This document shows, one piece after another, positions 43,661 to 55,079 of a DNA stretch of 64,000 nucleotides. Both the position numbers and the translations under genes were made by a program. The DNA lies in contig JAAEAF010002581.1 of assembly GCA_011037195.1 (NCBI GenBank), positions 62,001 through 126,000 on the forward strand. The letters run 5' to 3'. The DNA is from Triatoma infestans. Its lineage: Eukaryota > Arthropoda > Insecta > Hemiptera > Reduviidae. Within the stretch, counting starts at the first letter, position 1; every line of letters begins with the position of its first letter. The notes beneath the pieces were generated by a model, which worked only from the letters and a program-made list of their open reading frames with translations, was not told the DNA's origin and made no database searches.

Positions 43661-44462
43661 AATAAATATTTGAACTCAACTCGTCTCAAAATTATTAATT
43701 CAGTTTATTGGAAAAAATCTGGCAGATCTTGTTTTACGAGAATAAACTGGGGCAAACAAATATTAATAAATAATGAACTCAGAATTGATGATAAATTAAT
43801 TTGTGGGTTATTCCTTAAACGGGAAGGATTAGCCAAGATTTGCTATATTAATTTATTAATTAATTAATTAAACAAGAGAAAGTAAGGCCATGTAGAAACT
43901 CTTTCTATTTACAAAAATCAATTAAGTATATCGTCCTTTATAAAGGGAGATACATACCAATTAAAATTCTGTTAAGTAATAATAATAGTAATAAATTATG
44001 TTTTTGCATCTTTTAGCTAGAGGAAACTAGGATATAGGCGAATATGGAGGAGTCTGGATAAAGATGTGCACCAAACGGAACTCTATTCCCACCAATTACG
44101 TATAGATAGGCTGTGTAAAAATATGATTTTTTTATTTTTTATTTTTTCCATGGAGATAAGCAAAATTCATTTCAAATGTAGCGGAAAGAATATTCTCTTT
44201 TGCAGGATATCCGGTTATCCATATAATTTGATAAAAGAAAGAAGATAATATATATCATTTATAAAATTTCATTAATACATTTACAAAATTAAAAAAAAAA
44301 AAAAAATTATGAATGGTTTCAAAAATAAATGTATAAAGAACTATTTAGCGAGCTCTGTGTATTTATTAATTTATTAATTAATTAAGATGAAAAAGACAAC
44401 TTTTTCAACCTATAAATTTATATGTATTGTCTAGTCATAGATTTATAATATCGAAAAAACAC
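43661..44462. other. No gene recognised
   Basis: AT-rich, with TTAATTAATTAATTAA (43855-43870) and a similar tract at 44365. Frames at 43670-43867 and 44066-44248 lack any recognisable domain. Confidence 0.4.
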
Positions 44463-44545
44463 TTGGGGTTTCCGGGTTTAGACCGTTTCAGTCTGCTAGA
44501 AACCGACGTTTCCCCTATATTGCAATGATCTTCACAATTGCCTAG
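44463..44545 (+). repeat. Fold-back family B, single arm
   Basis: TTGGGGTTTCCGGGTTTAGA, CCGTTTCAGTCTGCTAGAAA and CCGACGTTTCCCCTATATTG form one arm. The partner is absent. Confidence 0.6.
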
Positions 44546-44589
44546 AATTGATTTTTTTTTTTTTCTTCAAACACATTTTTGCCAGGAAA

Positions 44590-44770
44590 ATTTATTTAAT
44601 ATGTTATTTTAGTTTATTTATATCTTTAGAATTAAATATGTTGTTGAAATTCCGAGTTTGGTGGAAAATCAGATAACCGAAAGTGCGTTTTTGCTGAAAA
44701 GATTTTTCAGTTTTCTGCTACCTATTTCCTCCAAAACCTGCGTGGAAAATCCTTGTATATTCTGATATGA
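44590..44770 (-). repeat. Family A fragment
   Basis: TTAGAATTAAATATGTTGTT, GAAATTCCGAGTTTGGTGGA and AATCAGATAACCGAAAGTGC are one internal module boundary in minus orientation. Confidence 0.65.
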
Positions 44771-44980
44771 AACTGTAGAGAAAAGTATAACATTAGTTCT
44801 TCTCAAAACCATTTTAAAATGAATATTCCAAAAATATATTTCAAATAAAAGTGATAGACGTACATATATATAATAAGCTAATTATTTTAGCGAATCCAAT
44901 GGATTTTTGTTTTGGATGTTCACACACACACACAGACCAGTGATAAACCACTATTATTGGAAAAACACGATCGCACTCTT

Positions 44981-45952
44981 TTTTACTTTCTCTTACTCCT
45001 AGTAAGAGGAAGTATTGTAATCCTGTCCAATTTTCGATATCGAGTTTTCACTGGAAATATCCGCTTTGAGGTCCCCTGAGTCAAAAAAAGTGGTTTTTAG
45101 CAAATGGTTTGTGTGTGTGTGTGTGTGTGGTGGTGTGTGTGGTGTATGTATGTGAACAGCATAGCTCAAAAAACGAAAAAACCCGAAAGTTGAAACTTGA
45201 TATTCCGTTAGTTATCACCGTGGGATCTGACACTACGTTATCTGTCAAAATTCCTCAAACCGGAAAGTACCCACTTTACTAGTTGGATTTTACTTTTTTG
45301 CGATTTTCTTTAAACTCCAAACATCAACCACACATACAAAGAGCTACAACTTATTTGAAACATTTCACCGGGAAAATGCACTGAAGGGCACTTTGGGGGA
45401 GGTTGGGGTTAGGTTCCATCTAAAGTGCTATTTCAGTTTATTAGACACATTAGTCATCTAAATAATGTAATTAGAATTAAATAATGTTGTGAAATTCCGA
45501 GGTTGAAAAAATCGGATAACCGGAAGTGCGTTTACTTTACCACTTTACTAAATGATTTATTCACTTTTTCGCAATTTTCTCAAAAATGGCTCCGACGATT
45601 TTTTTTGAAACTTCGTATATAAACTAAACATGCAAAGATCTACAACTTTTATCTAAAACATTTCTCTGGGAAAATTTTTTTAAGGGCACTTTTAGGGGAG
45701 GGGTGGGGTTAGATTTTCATCAAAGTGCTATCCTAGTTGATTTATACAATTCCATCATCCAAACATAATTAGTTAGAAATGAATAGATGGCTGAAGTTTC
45801 AAGAAAATTAGTAAAGCGGAAGTGCGCTATTACTGAACAGTTTTCTCAGTTTTCGACGAATTTCATTAGATTTGGTGCACAAACTAAAAAATTGGCAATT
45901 ATCATTTTGAGAACTGGAGTAAGAGAAAGTTGTGTGAGTGTTTCACACCAGA
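44981..45952 (-). mobile_element. Family A element, near full length
   Basis: Starts TTTTACTTTCTCTTACTCCT plus AGTAAGAGGAAGTATTGTAA with a perfect terminal hairpin. A TG tract at 45107-45146 occupies the (CA)n site. Two modules carry G-rich tracts at 45393 and 45692. It ends GGAGTAAGAGAAAGTTGTGT plus GAGTGTTTCACACCAGA and a T tract. This is the clearest copy for defining both ends. Confidence 0.9.
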
Positions 45953-46143
45953 TTTTTTTTTTATAAAAAAGTAATGGAATGCATGATAAGTTATTTATTT
46001 ATTTTGATTTGCTTAAAGAAGCTTAGGATTATTCTCTTACTATTCTATATAAACATAAATTCTATAACTAAAAGAAATAACTGTCCCCAGCAGAACTTTA
46101 TCGTAAATATAATAAGTGGATTATGAAGTGACCTTTTACCGTG

Positions 46144-46172
46144 GCACACACACACACACACACACACACACC
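46144..46172. repeat. (CA)n microsatellite
   Basis: About fourteen CA units. Unlike the other CA tracts here it has no recognisable family A sequence around it. Confidence 0.9.
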
Positions 46173-46174
46173 CT

Positions 46175-46847
46175 AGCACCACCACCACGACCAATAACTT
46201 TATTATTGTTATGTTTATTGTTATGAATTTTTTTTTTCTGACATTTTATGGACGAAACATCTTGAATGTGAATTATAAATTTTGTTATTTTTAATATTAT
46301 AAATATAATTGTAAGATTTTGTGATGAAAATTTTCCCCATTGCTCTAGTGGAAATGTAAGAACATTTCCGGCTGGAGGATTTTCCAATAAAAGCTTTATT
46401 CGTACAGTAAGAGGAAGAAGCATTGTGTTTGGTGACTGCTATTTATTTGTTCTGAACAAACATCGAAACCTGTATTACTTCTATTCAGGATTTCCGGCAT
46501 TATAATTTTCTTTCATGCTCAGAAATACTTGCTTAAATAAACGGATATGAACTGTTGCTTCTTCTCAGTTTGTTTTGTTTATTATTAAAAATCTATGAAC
46601 ATATGTATCTGTAGAGAGAAACAGGAAAAGGAAGGAAATAAAAAAAAAAAAATCAAGAATAATATTAGAGAAATAACTAAACATGTAAAGAAGACTTTAA
46701 ATGTTAAGACAAAAATTTGGTATGAAATATTTGCATGCATTTCCATCTTCTGCATTTCATATCTCCATCAAACATGGAACATTTACATAATATTTAATTG
46801 TCTTCATTGCTATGTAACCTATGGACGTACAATTATTGAAATTGCGC
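46175..46847. other. No gene recognised
   Basis: AT-rich. The 85-residue frame at 46595-46852 has a lysine-rich start and no domain; it is not called. Confidence 0.4.
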
Positions 46848-47030
46848 TCTAGAGGAAAACCCAATCGCACCAAAACCGTCTTAAAATCATTTTTATTTTT
46901 CGGAAAAATAATCCGAATAAATGTGCTTGTAAGTAACTATGATACATTTACAGAAACTCGTTGGAACTGTTTCTTAGAAAAATCACGATAAATCGGAAAA
47001 ATGTTTCAGTAGGTTAACTGGTTTTCTGAA
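46848..47030 (+). repeat. Family A, degenerate fragment
   Basis: CTCTAGAGGAAAACCCAATC, GGAAAAATAATCCGAATAAA and CTCGTTGGAACTGTTTCTTA correspond to the middle of family A. Confidence 0.5.
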
Positions 47031-47304
47031 AATATATAATTATACATATTTAATACTATATAATAATGTATAATAGGTTTTAATACTTCATGATAGCCTA
47101 GTGGCCAGCATTCTTATCCTTGTTGCAATATCAATTAGTGGTTCGTTATTCGTGGACCACTAACGTATTGATCCTTCTCTCAGACGAGAGAAAAAGCAGA
47201 GGAATTACAGTTACTAGAGCAGACCTAGTAGCGAAGGCCAGAACTAAAATGGTGACTAACAAACAATCAGTTTTGTGGTATGATAGAAAGACTTTAAGTG
47301 GTAC

Positions 47305-47425
47305 TGGTATAGTGTGCGCTCTACCGTCATGATTCTGGTATAGTATGCACTCTACCATAATGATTCTGGTATAGTATGCACTATACCGTCATGATTCTGG
47401 TTTACTATGCACTATCCATAAAAAT
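47305..47425. repeat. 31 bp minisatellite, about four units
   Basis: TGGTATAGTGTGCGCTCTAC starts unit 1 at 47305. Units restart at 47336, 47367 and 47398 at exact 31-base spacing, with a few substitutions. An inverted relative, GGTACAGCACACACTATACC, lies at 47687-47706. The frame at 47120-47332 runs into the array and is not called. Confidence 0.92.
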
Positions 47426-47731
47426 TAAAACTATTATTTCCAAAACATTTATTATCATGGGTGAACTTTACTTATGGTCGTTTCTCATGATGGTAAGCGC
47501 GCGAAAATAGAACAGTGATCCACATATTTTCGAATTTGACCGGCTAAGGGTTCTTTTTTCGGAGGTCCATGGGATCTACGGGTGGCCGAGCCCCTCCCGT
47601 GAAAGAGATTACTGAAGGCCTTACTCTAGTAAGGTTATACTTAGTAGATAGAGCACATGTCTTAAGCAGTACGTATCATTAGGGTTGGTACAGCACACAC
47701 TATACCAGCACCCTTTAAGTTGTAGTTAGAG

Positions 47732-47790
47732 AAGTAGATTGTTGTAGAGGATTATTGTACTGCAACCTGAAAGATCTATTGTTTCCCCTG
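47732..47790 (+). repeat. Dispersed repeat, first copy
   Basis: GTAGATTGTTGTAGAGGATT, ATTGTACTGCAACCTGAAAG and ATCTATTGTTTCCCCT match the segment at 49863-49918. It is possibly the conserved end of a larger element. Confidence 0.65.
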
Positions 47791-47972
47791 GAGGGTTCTC
47801 AGTGTAGTGCCGGCCACCGAGCAGTGTTCTCTAGCTACAGACAACACTGCCTATCACCGGACAGTGAAGTCTAAAGGCTCCAAGGAAGACAAAATCTAGG
47901 GCAGCATGCTGGATTCGAACTCGGGACCTCCGCGTTGCTAGTCTAGCGCGCTACCACTGAGCTAATCTCTTC
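47785..47972 (-). mobile_element. tRNA-derived SINE, most tRNA-like head
   Basis: On the minus strand GATTAGCTCAGTGGTAGCGC, CTAGCAACGCGGAGGTCCCG and AGTTCGAATCC closely follow an alanine tRNA (AGC region), and show intact A and B boxes. The body has TTCACTGTCCGGTGATAGGC and AACACTGCTCGGTGGCCGGC. No clear A tail remains at the left edge, so it is 3'-truncated. Confidence 0.83.
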
Positions 47973-48204
47973 CTTCTCCCTTGGCTTACGCCAATTGATT
48001 AGGGACCCTAGTTTGTGTACTGTGTCCTTGTCTGCAAAGAGTAGAGTTTATGTAGTTTAAGTGTATTGTGTACTGTTCTGACAAAGTGCATGAGTACTAA
48101 ACTGTGGTAACTTGTGGGGCCCCTACTCACCAAGTAACTGCATGCAACAGATACTCCTTGCGGGCATAAGTTGTAGCTAGCTTTCAAAATGAATTTGTGG
48201 AGCT

Positions 48205-48265
48205 ATACTCTGATCATGGATAAGTATCCAAAACCGCGATCCGAGGCAATAAAAAAAAAGCATAA
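48205..48265 (+). repeat. Fold-back E/F-like partial arm
   Basis: CTGATCATGGATAAGTATCC plus AAAACCGCGATCCGAGGCAA is a decayed relative of GACGATGGATGAAAATCCGA plus AACCGGTCAGG. Confidence 0.4.
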
Positions 48266-48357
48266 AATGAAATCTGTTTTCTTTCTATGATAACTTGCAA
48301 TGGAGATGAAAACCCAGCATTTTTTTTTTTTCAATTTTGTGCTTGTTCAGGTAATTG

Positions 48358-48411
48358 TGTGCATTAACCCGGCCACAGGTTTTTTGATACCAGTGGCCGG
48401 ATTAATGCACA
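48358..48411. other. GC-rich 22 bp inverted repeat
   Basis: TGTGCATTAACCCGGCCACA (48358-48377) faces TGGCCGGATTAATGCACA (48394-48411) across a short T-rich loop, with one or two mismatches. It is surrounded by AT-rich DNA, and the function is unknown. Confidence 0.75.
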
Positions 48412-49862
48412 TTAATTTAATATAGTTAATTTAATACCAGATTAAATTGATAACAATTTGAAGTTTGTCATTATAAAGTGATATTATGTTTGGTGTGTTA
48501 TGCATGTGAGGATTCCAACAGATGAGATAAACATATTAATCATTTCCAAAATGTTATCAACTTTCTCAGGAATAATTAATTTGTTAACATTTCTCCTCAT
48601 CCAGCAATGTTTAGCTTAAGATCATGAAAGACGAACTTAAACTGATTAATTGTGTTTGTTAAAAGTTCCATTTAAGTTTATAATTAAGTCAATGTTTGTA
48701 TTTAGATACATTGAAGTCTGTGATAGATTAGCAATTTGATAAAAGCAACGCTTAAACATACCCTAACTTCTAAATATGTTTGTAATCGTTGGTATTTTAT
48801 TGCATTTGAAATATTAAGTAGAATATAAGTAGCACATATTTATTGTTAATTGTTCTTAATTTTTGTGTCAATCCTTTCTAAGTCAACATATCAATAGAAT
48901 GGCGATCGATATTCTTGAACAAATAAAAACAAGGAAGACAACCAAAAGAGAAATAAGAGATACGTATAATGATGAAATGGATGTGCTCTTTAGGCCAACT
49001 CAACTTTTATCATTTCTAAGCACAACTTTTATATAATTTATTATAAAAGCTGCGTAAATAACATTTATTTATTAAGATTTGTTTGTTTTTTGTTTTTGTG
49101 TTTTATCTTTAAAGATCATGAAGCCTATATCTATCTAAGGATTTAGCAGTTAATTCGCGCTATCAGCTCCTACAAAAGCTAATGTTTGTTTTTCTTAGTT
49201 GCCGGTTAATATCTTTAAAAGACTGGTTTCAGAATTGGTAATCTTGGGCTAATAAAGTGGGTTGCATTTTAAATTTGAGCCTCAACTCATTAGATAGTTG
49301 GAAATCTCAACTAATTCTGTTACATCTGCGTTTAGTTATCCACTATAAATCTGAATCTAGAACCACGAGTATCAATAGTGTTTTTCATAGAATGTATCGG
49401 CAGCTCTCATTAAACGTGGATTACTAAATAAATAGTGGGCTAGATCCTCATATGAAAATGAGGGGAGATTTTAGATTTAAATTACAAGCCATATATCGAA
49501 GGTAAAAATTATAAATGCTCTTATGCAATCTGAAGGAATTTTGAGAGCGTATTCCATTTTCTTGGTAGGTGTTCAGTGCTCGGGAATCTTAGAAAGAGTT
49601 ATCTGTACAAATACCTTGTCGGAAGCAGAAATGGTATATTTAAACGGACGCCATTGGTCAAAATTTTGGTTAAAGTATATTAAAAAAGGGCTCATCCATC
49701 GGAAATTTTTGCTAGACAATTTCAAATTTTGTTCTGTAGAAGTAGACATTTTCTTTTTACTTGTAATTTCTATTTTATTATTTATTTTGTAAGATATTTT
49801 ATGTTCTCTTGTTCAAGTGTAAAATTTTAATGTTTAATTTGGGGGTTTAATACGGTTTATTT
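48412..49862. other. No gene recognised; two small frames noted
   Basis: A 45-residue frame with its own ATG runs from about 48899 (MAIDILEQIKTRKTTKREIR...). An 89-residue frame lies at 49523-49792. Neither shows a domain I know. The second precedes the repeat at 49863, so it may belong to a transposon. Confidence 0.3.
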
Positions 49863-49918
49863 GTAGATTGTTGTAGGGGATTATTGCACTGCGACCTATA
49901 AGATCTATTGTGCCCCTA
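49863..49918 (+). repeat. Dispersed repeat, second copy
   Basis: GTAGATTGTTGTAGGGGATT, ATTGCACTGCGACCTATAAG and ATCTATTGTGCCCCT. It is the direct repeat of 47732-47790, about 2.1 kb away. Confidence 0.65.
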
Positions 49919-50184
49919 ATAGTTTATTTACTTTTATATAAAAGATTATTTTATTTATAAAATTTTCCCTTTTCTCTCTTTTGGATTTTTATTTAGAGTT
50001 TATTAGTTTAATAATAATTATTATTATTGTTGCATATTAAGGTGTGTCCAAAATAGTAAATGATTATTTACAGTACTCCTGACAGACGGCATTGTCAGTT
50101 TTTTTTATTTAATTTAAAATTTTTACTTCTGTTATATACTTTTGTTAAAATAAAGTACTTTTTTATCTATCTAGCTATCAAAAA
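49919..50184. other. No gene recognised
   Basis: AT-rich with ATT-type tracts near 50015. Confidence 0.4.
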
Positions 50185-50217
50185 AGTAACCTTCTATTTT
50201 ATTTTTAGAAGGTTACT
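50185..50217. other. Perfect 12 bp hairpin
   Basis: AGTAACCTTCTA (50185-50196) and TAGAAGGTTACT (50206-50217) pair exactly around TTTTATTTT. It lies two bases before the possible LTR at 50220. A terminator-like or cruciform role cannot be judged. Confidence 0.8.
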
Positions 50218-50219
50218 GG

Positions 50220-50839
50220 TGTAATGACATGGCAAAGTCATTGACATCGGCAAAGTACACCAAAGAAATAATAATTTACAACTAGTGGTTCCAGCCAGCT
50301 GCTATCTTAACAAAGGGCAGTAATAAAACAGAAACCTAGTTGGCCGCCGACATCAGCGGCCAACCAAACAAACAACAAAGCCTTTTCATCAATACTTACA
50401 TCAATAAGCAAGCACCGCGATAAGGTTGGCCACTGAACTGACCTGAATAAGGTCACCAAACTACGAAGGTCGCACACTAGGACTGATGTCTTGGTGTGAG
50501 TGTGAACAACAGTAATATATAAACTCTATCATATACGACGAGACGATTATTATATCATCTACGGCCAAACGAGCACGTCTTTAGACACAAGCGGCAATTT
50601 ACTATACACAGTTATATTCAAACTTATCTTTCTCTTAGTTGTGCATCTTAGTTCGTTATTTTAATCATTCTAATTTATCAGTTAATTTATCTTCTATTTA
50701 TTACTAAGTATTTTATTATAATTATTAGTTACCATTTCTAACGTTCAAAGTATTGTTCAATTATAGTTATTTTTATATAAACCGTTTAATTATTCGAGCA
50801 CTAACTTCCCAAAATCTCACATCAAACGATTCCATTACA
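50220..50839. mobile_element. Possible solo LTR
   Basis: The segment starts TGTAATGACATGG and ends TTCCATTACA, so it has TG...CA ends within a perfect 7 bp inverted pair (TGTAATG / CATTACA). CTGG occurs immediately outside both ends (50216-50219 and 50840-50843), a 4 bp target duplication as made by retroviral-type integrases. ATATATAAACTCTAT near 50516 could be a TATA box. The 620 bp length fits an insect Gypsy or BEL LTR. No internal retroelement sequence adjoins it. Short matches of this size can arise by chance. Confidence 0.42.
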
Positions 50840-51019
50840 CTGGTTTAATCGATCGAAACTCAGTTTATCACAAATTTTACTAAATATTAGTTGATTCTTG
50901 GCAAAACTGGGATTGCGATAAATGATTTCTAGATTAATGGAATATGGAGGGTTATCTAATAATTCGTAAAAAAAAAATAAATAAATAAATAAATATGTAA
51001 AAAAAAAAAAAACAAATTT

Positions 51020-51720
51020 TAATTTTTGTTTTTCACATACGCTTCTCCTAGCACTTCTCACAGCAATTAATGTTTCCACTTTTCCACGTTTCCAATGTTG
51101 CAATGTTTCTGTAAACTTCTGCTTCATTAGATTCAAACCATTGCATAGTGTCACGTTTCGCTTTATAAACTGAGTCCTACCGGGCGCCCTTTATATGTTC
51201 CTTCAGTTTTGGAAATAAAAAAAAAAGTCAAAAGACGCCAAAACTGGGCTGTGGTGATGAGACAAAATCTCCCAGTTGATTTGCAAATCTCGAGAATCTT
51301 TTAAGGAATGTGTCGATGGATGTGTCTTTTTTGCAAATTTCCTGCGCGTTTTTTTTTTAATTCGTGCTTCAGTTTACGAAAAACTTGAGCTAATAACTTT
51401 CTATAACAGTCTGTTGACATTCCAAAAAAAAAACTACTAAAATTACCCCTTCCATGCCCTCTAAAAAAACTGTGGCCGTAACTTTCTAAGCAGACTTTTT
51501 CTACTTTGAATTTAATAGGACCTGATGAATTTATGGGAAGCCACTGTTTGGATTGAATTTTACATTCGGAATCATAGTGGTAAATCAATGTCTACCTCTC
51601 GTTCCAATTCGGTTGTAAAAGTTTGCAGAATCAGTGTATAATCGGTTAAGTAATTGAACCAATGCTCGTGACCAACGCTTTTGGAATGTTTACTAAATCT
51701 AAAATGGTCAGCAATAATTG
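51020..51720 (-). pseudogene. Mariner-like transposase, catalytic half
   Basis: The minus strand reads IYHYDSECKIQSKQWLP (about 51588-51535), matching the mariner WxHHYDPExKxQSxxW block just after the first catalytic aspartate. It continues GPIKFKVEKVCLES, KLLAQVFRKLKHELKKKRAG, then with frame changes DSRDLQINWEILSHHHSPVL and ASFDFFFY. The last corresponds to HPPYSPDLAPSDFFLF with the third catalytic aspartate retained. It ends KFTETLQHWKRGKVETLIAV, the usual C-terminal helix. A weak match to the region before the first aspartate extends to about 51720. Stops and shifts make it inactive. It is a different fragment from 16016-16375. Confidence 0.88.
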
Positions 51721-52435
51721 AGTAGGTTCCGAAACAGATTACGTTACTAAGTTGCTGAACTATACATAATATGTAGTGGAAATCTTTAGTTCACAGCGTC
51801 CATCACGCTTCGCACTCTATAAAATCAGTTATCTCGTGATAAAAAAAAAAAATGGATATGTGCTTCAAGATGAATAAAATTATCGGAACTGTTTTTGAGA
51901 AAGTTTTAAATAAGTGAAAAGAAAAAAAAACCATAATGTTTTATTTATATTAAAATAAATTTTAATATACATCGTATGCAGGTTTTCAAAACATTAGTAC
52001 ATCATTCGGCGAAGAAAGTGTTAACAATTGCATCGTTTGTCATTCATTGGTTCATTTAATTAGATAGATTTAAGAAGATATATGCGCGTAGAAAAGAACT
52101 CAAACCAAGATAAATGAAGACCAACCGAAAGCACTGGTTGAAGCAGAACTTTATTAGAAGTCAGAAAGCTTACACAAAAGCCAATGTTAATGTTGTCACA
52201 GCTTCTAGCCATCTATAGATCATCGGCAAGGCAAAATGTTGGATAAATGGCGTTGCCCACAATAGCCGACTGATGATTATTAAGACAGGTGTTATAAATG
52301 CTGAAATTTCTTAAAAGCACGTGAAGATAATATTCTTTATTCTTTTTTTTTTCTTGAACGAAAACTGTGACAGATAAAAATGGATCAATTGTGCTTGGCA
52401 ATGTTTAGATGTTCGTAGACAGACACATGCCTAAA
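51721..52435. other. No gene recognised
   Basis: AT-rich. A scrap of family A (ATCGGAACTGTTTTTGAGAA) lies near 51883. Confidence 0.4.
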
Positions 52436-52610
52436 TCAAACATTAATTTTCTGAAAACAAATTAGAGGCCTGTGGCTAATACATTTATTCACTATTCTTT
52501 CGTGAAGTAAAAAAAAATCAGTCTTATCCGGCCCGCTTTCTCTAGCGTTGAACTTGGCTGCTAAATCATAAACTTGTTCAGCAACCTCGGCAAATAACAG
52601 AAAGTCCTGC
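52436..52610 (-). CDS. Candidate exon, unidentified
   Basis: The minus-strand frame contains QQDFLLFAEVAEQVYDLAAK and FNARESGPDKTDFFLLHERI. Its amphipathic, helix-like, charged composition differs from the AT-driven chance frames nearby. TTGAATCCTTCCAG just upstream could be an intron acceptor at about 52610. No clear donor is seen, and the frame ends in low-complexity T's. I do not recognise a family; it could be a fragment of a transposon Gag-like protein or a dead gene. Confidence 0.2.
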
Positions 52611-52630
52611 TGGAAGGATTCAATTGACAA

Positions 52631-53367
52631 GAATATCAGATTGAGTATAATAATTAATTTAGTACAAAAGCAAAAAGGATTTTTTTGAGAGTAGATTAAG
52701 AAAGTGATGTATTAGAAAACTGAAAAACAATTTTTCTATTTTGATTGCGTAATTAGTTACTTTTAATATTCAAAATATACTTTCATATTGCTGTGGGGCA
52801 TTTTCAAACAGTCATTGACTTTTTTAAAAATAGGCTGCGTGAATGACAGGCTTAGATTTATATACAGAACGAGATTTTTTTACATTTTACGCCAGTTACA
52901 CACAAAAAAAAAAAACTAAAATAAATTGTGTTTACAAATTGAAAGAAATAAATTGTTCTGACATTGATTTATTCCATTCGATTGTATATTTACTACAAGT
53001 TGAACCCTCATTATGACCAGATTATTTTCAATCGAATAATCAAGCCGTTTATTAATTTAAATTGATTTCTAGATTAATACATTCTGGCGGACCATATGAA
53101 TTGGCGGATTTTGTTACGGTCACCAAAATCCGAACAAATTGTCAAAATAGTTTTAAAAAATTGTAAGAATAGAATAATCAACACCTCTATATAATATCAA
53201 GATAATTTTTAAGTTTATATCAAGATAATTTCATTAAGCAGAAAAATAAATAAATGTCATTCATTATTAGAGTTATAAAAATGACAATTTTGTAAAAGAT
53301 TTTCTAATTATGTAATCAAATACTTTGAATTCTGTGAAATTCACTTTAATGAAACAAATAAAAAAAA
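52631..53367. other. No gene recognised
   Basis: AT-rich intervening DNA with A-runs near 52902. Confidence 0.4.
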
Positions 53368-54273
53368 TCTTGTGTGAAACACTCACACAACTTTCTCTTA
53401 CTCCACAGTTCTCAAAATTATAATTGACAAATTTTATAGTTTGTGTACCAAATTTAATAAAATTCGTCGAAAACTTCGAAAAAAACTGTTCAGTAAAAGC
53501 GTACTTCCGGTTTACTAATTTTCTTAAAACTCGGAATTTTGGCCATCCATTTATTTCTAATTAATTTTGTTTGGATGATAGAATTGTATAATCAACTATG
53601 ATAGCACTTTAGAAAAAACATCCTTGTATGTGTAGTTTATACAGTAAATTTCAAGAAAATCGTCGGAGACATTTTTGAAAAAAATCGTGAAAAATTGAAA
53701 CAATCATTTAATAAAGTGGAAAAGTAAACCACTTCAAGTTATCCGATTTTTTCAAACTCAGAATTTCAACAACATATTTAATTCTACATTATTTAGATGA
53801 CAGAATTGTATAATAAACTGAAATACCATTTTAGAGGAAACCGTAACCCCCTCCCCTCCCCTAAAAGTACCCTTAAATGAATTTTTCTGGAGAAATGTTT
53901 GAAATAAAAGTTGTAGCTCTTTGTATGTAATTGATGTACCAAGTTTGAAGAAAATCGTTCGAAGCCATTTTTGAGAAAATCGTAGAAAAGTAAAACAAAA
54001 CTAGTAAAGTGGTACTTCCGGTTGAGGAATTTTAACAGATAACGTACTGTCAGATCCCATGGTGATACGTAAACGGAATATCAAGTTTGAACTTTCTACG
54101 GTTTTTAGTTTATGAACTATGCTGTTCACACACACACACACACACAGATTCTTTTTTCAAAACCACTTTTTTGGATTCAGCAGAGTTCAAAACGGATATT
54201 TCCGGTGAAAACTCGATATGGAAAATTTGACACGATTACAATACTTCCTGTTACTCTAGGAGTAAGGAAAAGT
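53368..54273 (+). mobile_element. Family A element, near full length
   Basis: Starts TCTTGTGTGAAACACTCACA and AACTTTCTCTTACTCC. Module 1 has CGTACTTCCGGTTTACTAAT; module 2 has CCACTTCAAGTTATCCGATT. GTCAGATCCCATGGTGATAC and a CACACACACACACAC tract (54126-54146) follow. It ends CTTCCTGTTACTCTAGGAGT plus AAGGAAAAGTA. Confidence 0.88.
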
Positions 54274-54689
54274 AAAATAGTATTTCCTATTTGGCAAAAC
54301 TCTATTCAATCAATATAAAGCAATAAACTGTGGCAGAAAGCGTTTTTACTAGTAACAAATTTAGCGGCATTGCAGATAGATTCGGTTGGCCTTTTTACAA
54401 CCGATTTATATAATCTAAAAAAAAATATGAATTAATTGAATGAATAATAAACACATCAGACAATGTCTTATTTGAAAACTCTACTAAGTGATCACTGTTC
54501 CATGTTATGAACGAGCCAGCCACCCACTCACCCACACGTGAGCCGACAGTATTTTTAAGATTGACATTTCTTAGGTCGAATTTTTTTTTTATTCTTAAGA
54601 TCTAATTTTGTTGAGGAATAACTTTTGTTGGTGGCAAATTTTTTATTTTGACGTGTTTAGCTGTCGTCTGAATAGAACAGTGATTCCCA

Positions 54690-55000
54690 AGTGGGGCGAT
54701 ACCATCAACTGTACCTCTAAAGTACCACTTCAGTACAATGTATGGTTTCTACCACCTTCATAATATTAATAAACATTAGAAGCATTGATAAAATTACAAA
54801 TTTCAAGAGAATTGTTTAACCGGAAGCACGACTTTAAAGAATGGTTTTATGAATTTTTTTTTGGAATTTTCTCGATAAGGCTCCAAAGAATTTTATTATA
54901 CTTGAATAAAACTCCACATCTAAAGTTCTCTTTTACATCCATATGAAACATTTTGAGGGGAGGGTCCTAAATCTGAATGTTCTATAGTAGTTTTGAAAGT
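54690..55000 (-). repeat. Family A, degenerate fragment
   Basis: CAAGAGAATTGTTTAACCGG, GGAATTTTCTCGATAAGGCT and CATTTTGAGGGGAGGGTCCT are minus-orientation module motifs. Confidence 0.55.
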
Positions 55001-55079
55001 CTTGAATATTGGAATTTAATTTTCTTTCATGGATCTGAGAGAAGTTTGTACATACAGAGCAGATTGACATACACGAAAT

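Noticed and set aside
46595..46852. 85-residue lysine-rich frame
   Set aside because: Composition is that of AT-rich DNA with A-runs; no motif, no splice or promoter support.
48899..49036. 45-residue small frame with its own ATG
   Set aside because: Plausible composition but short, with no conserved motif or context; mentioned in the regional note only.
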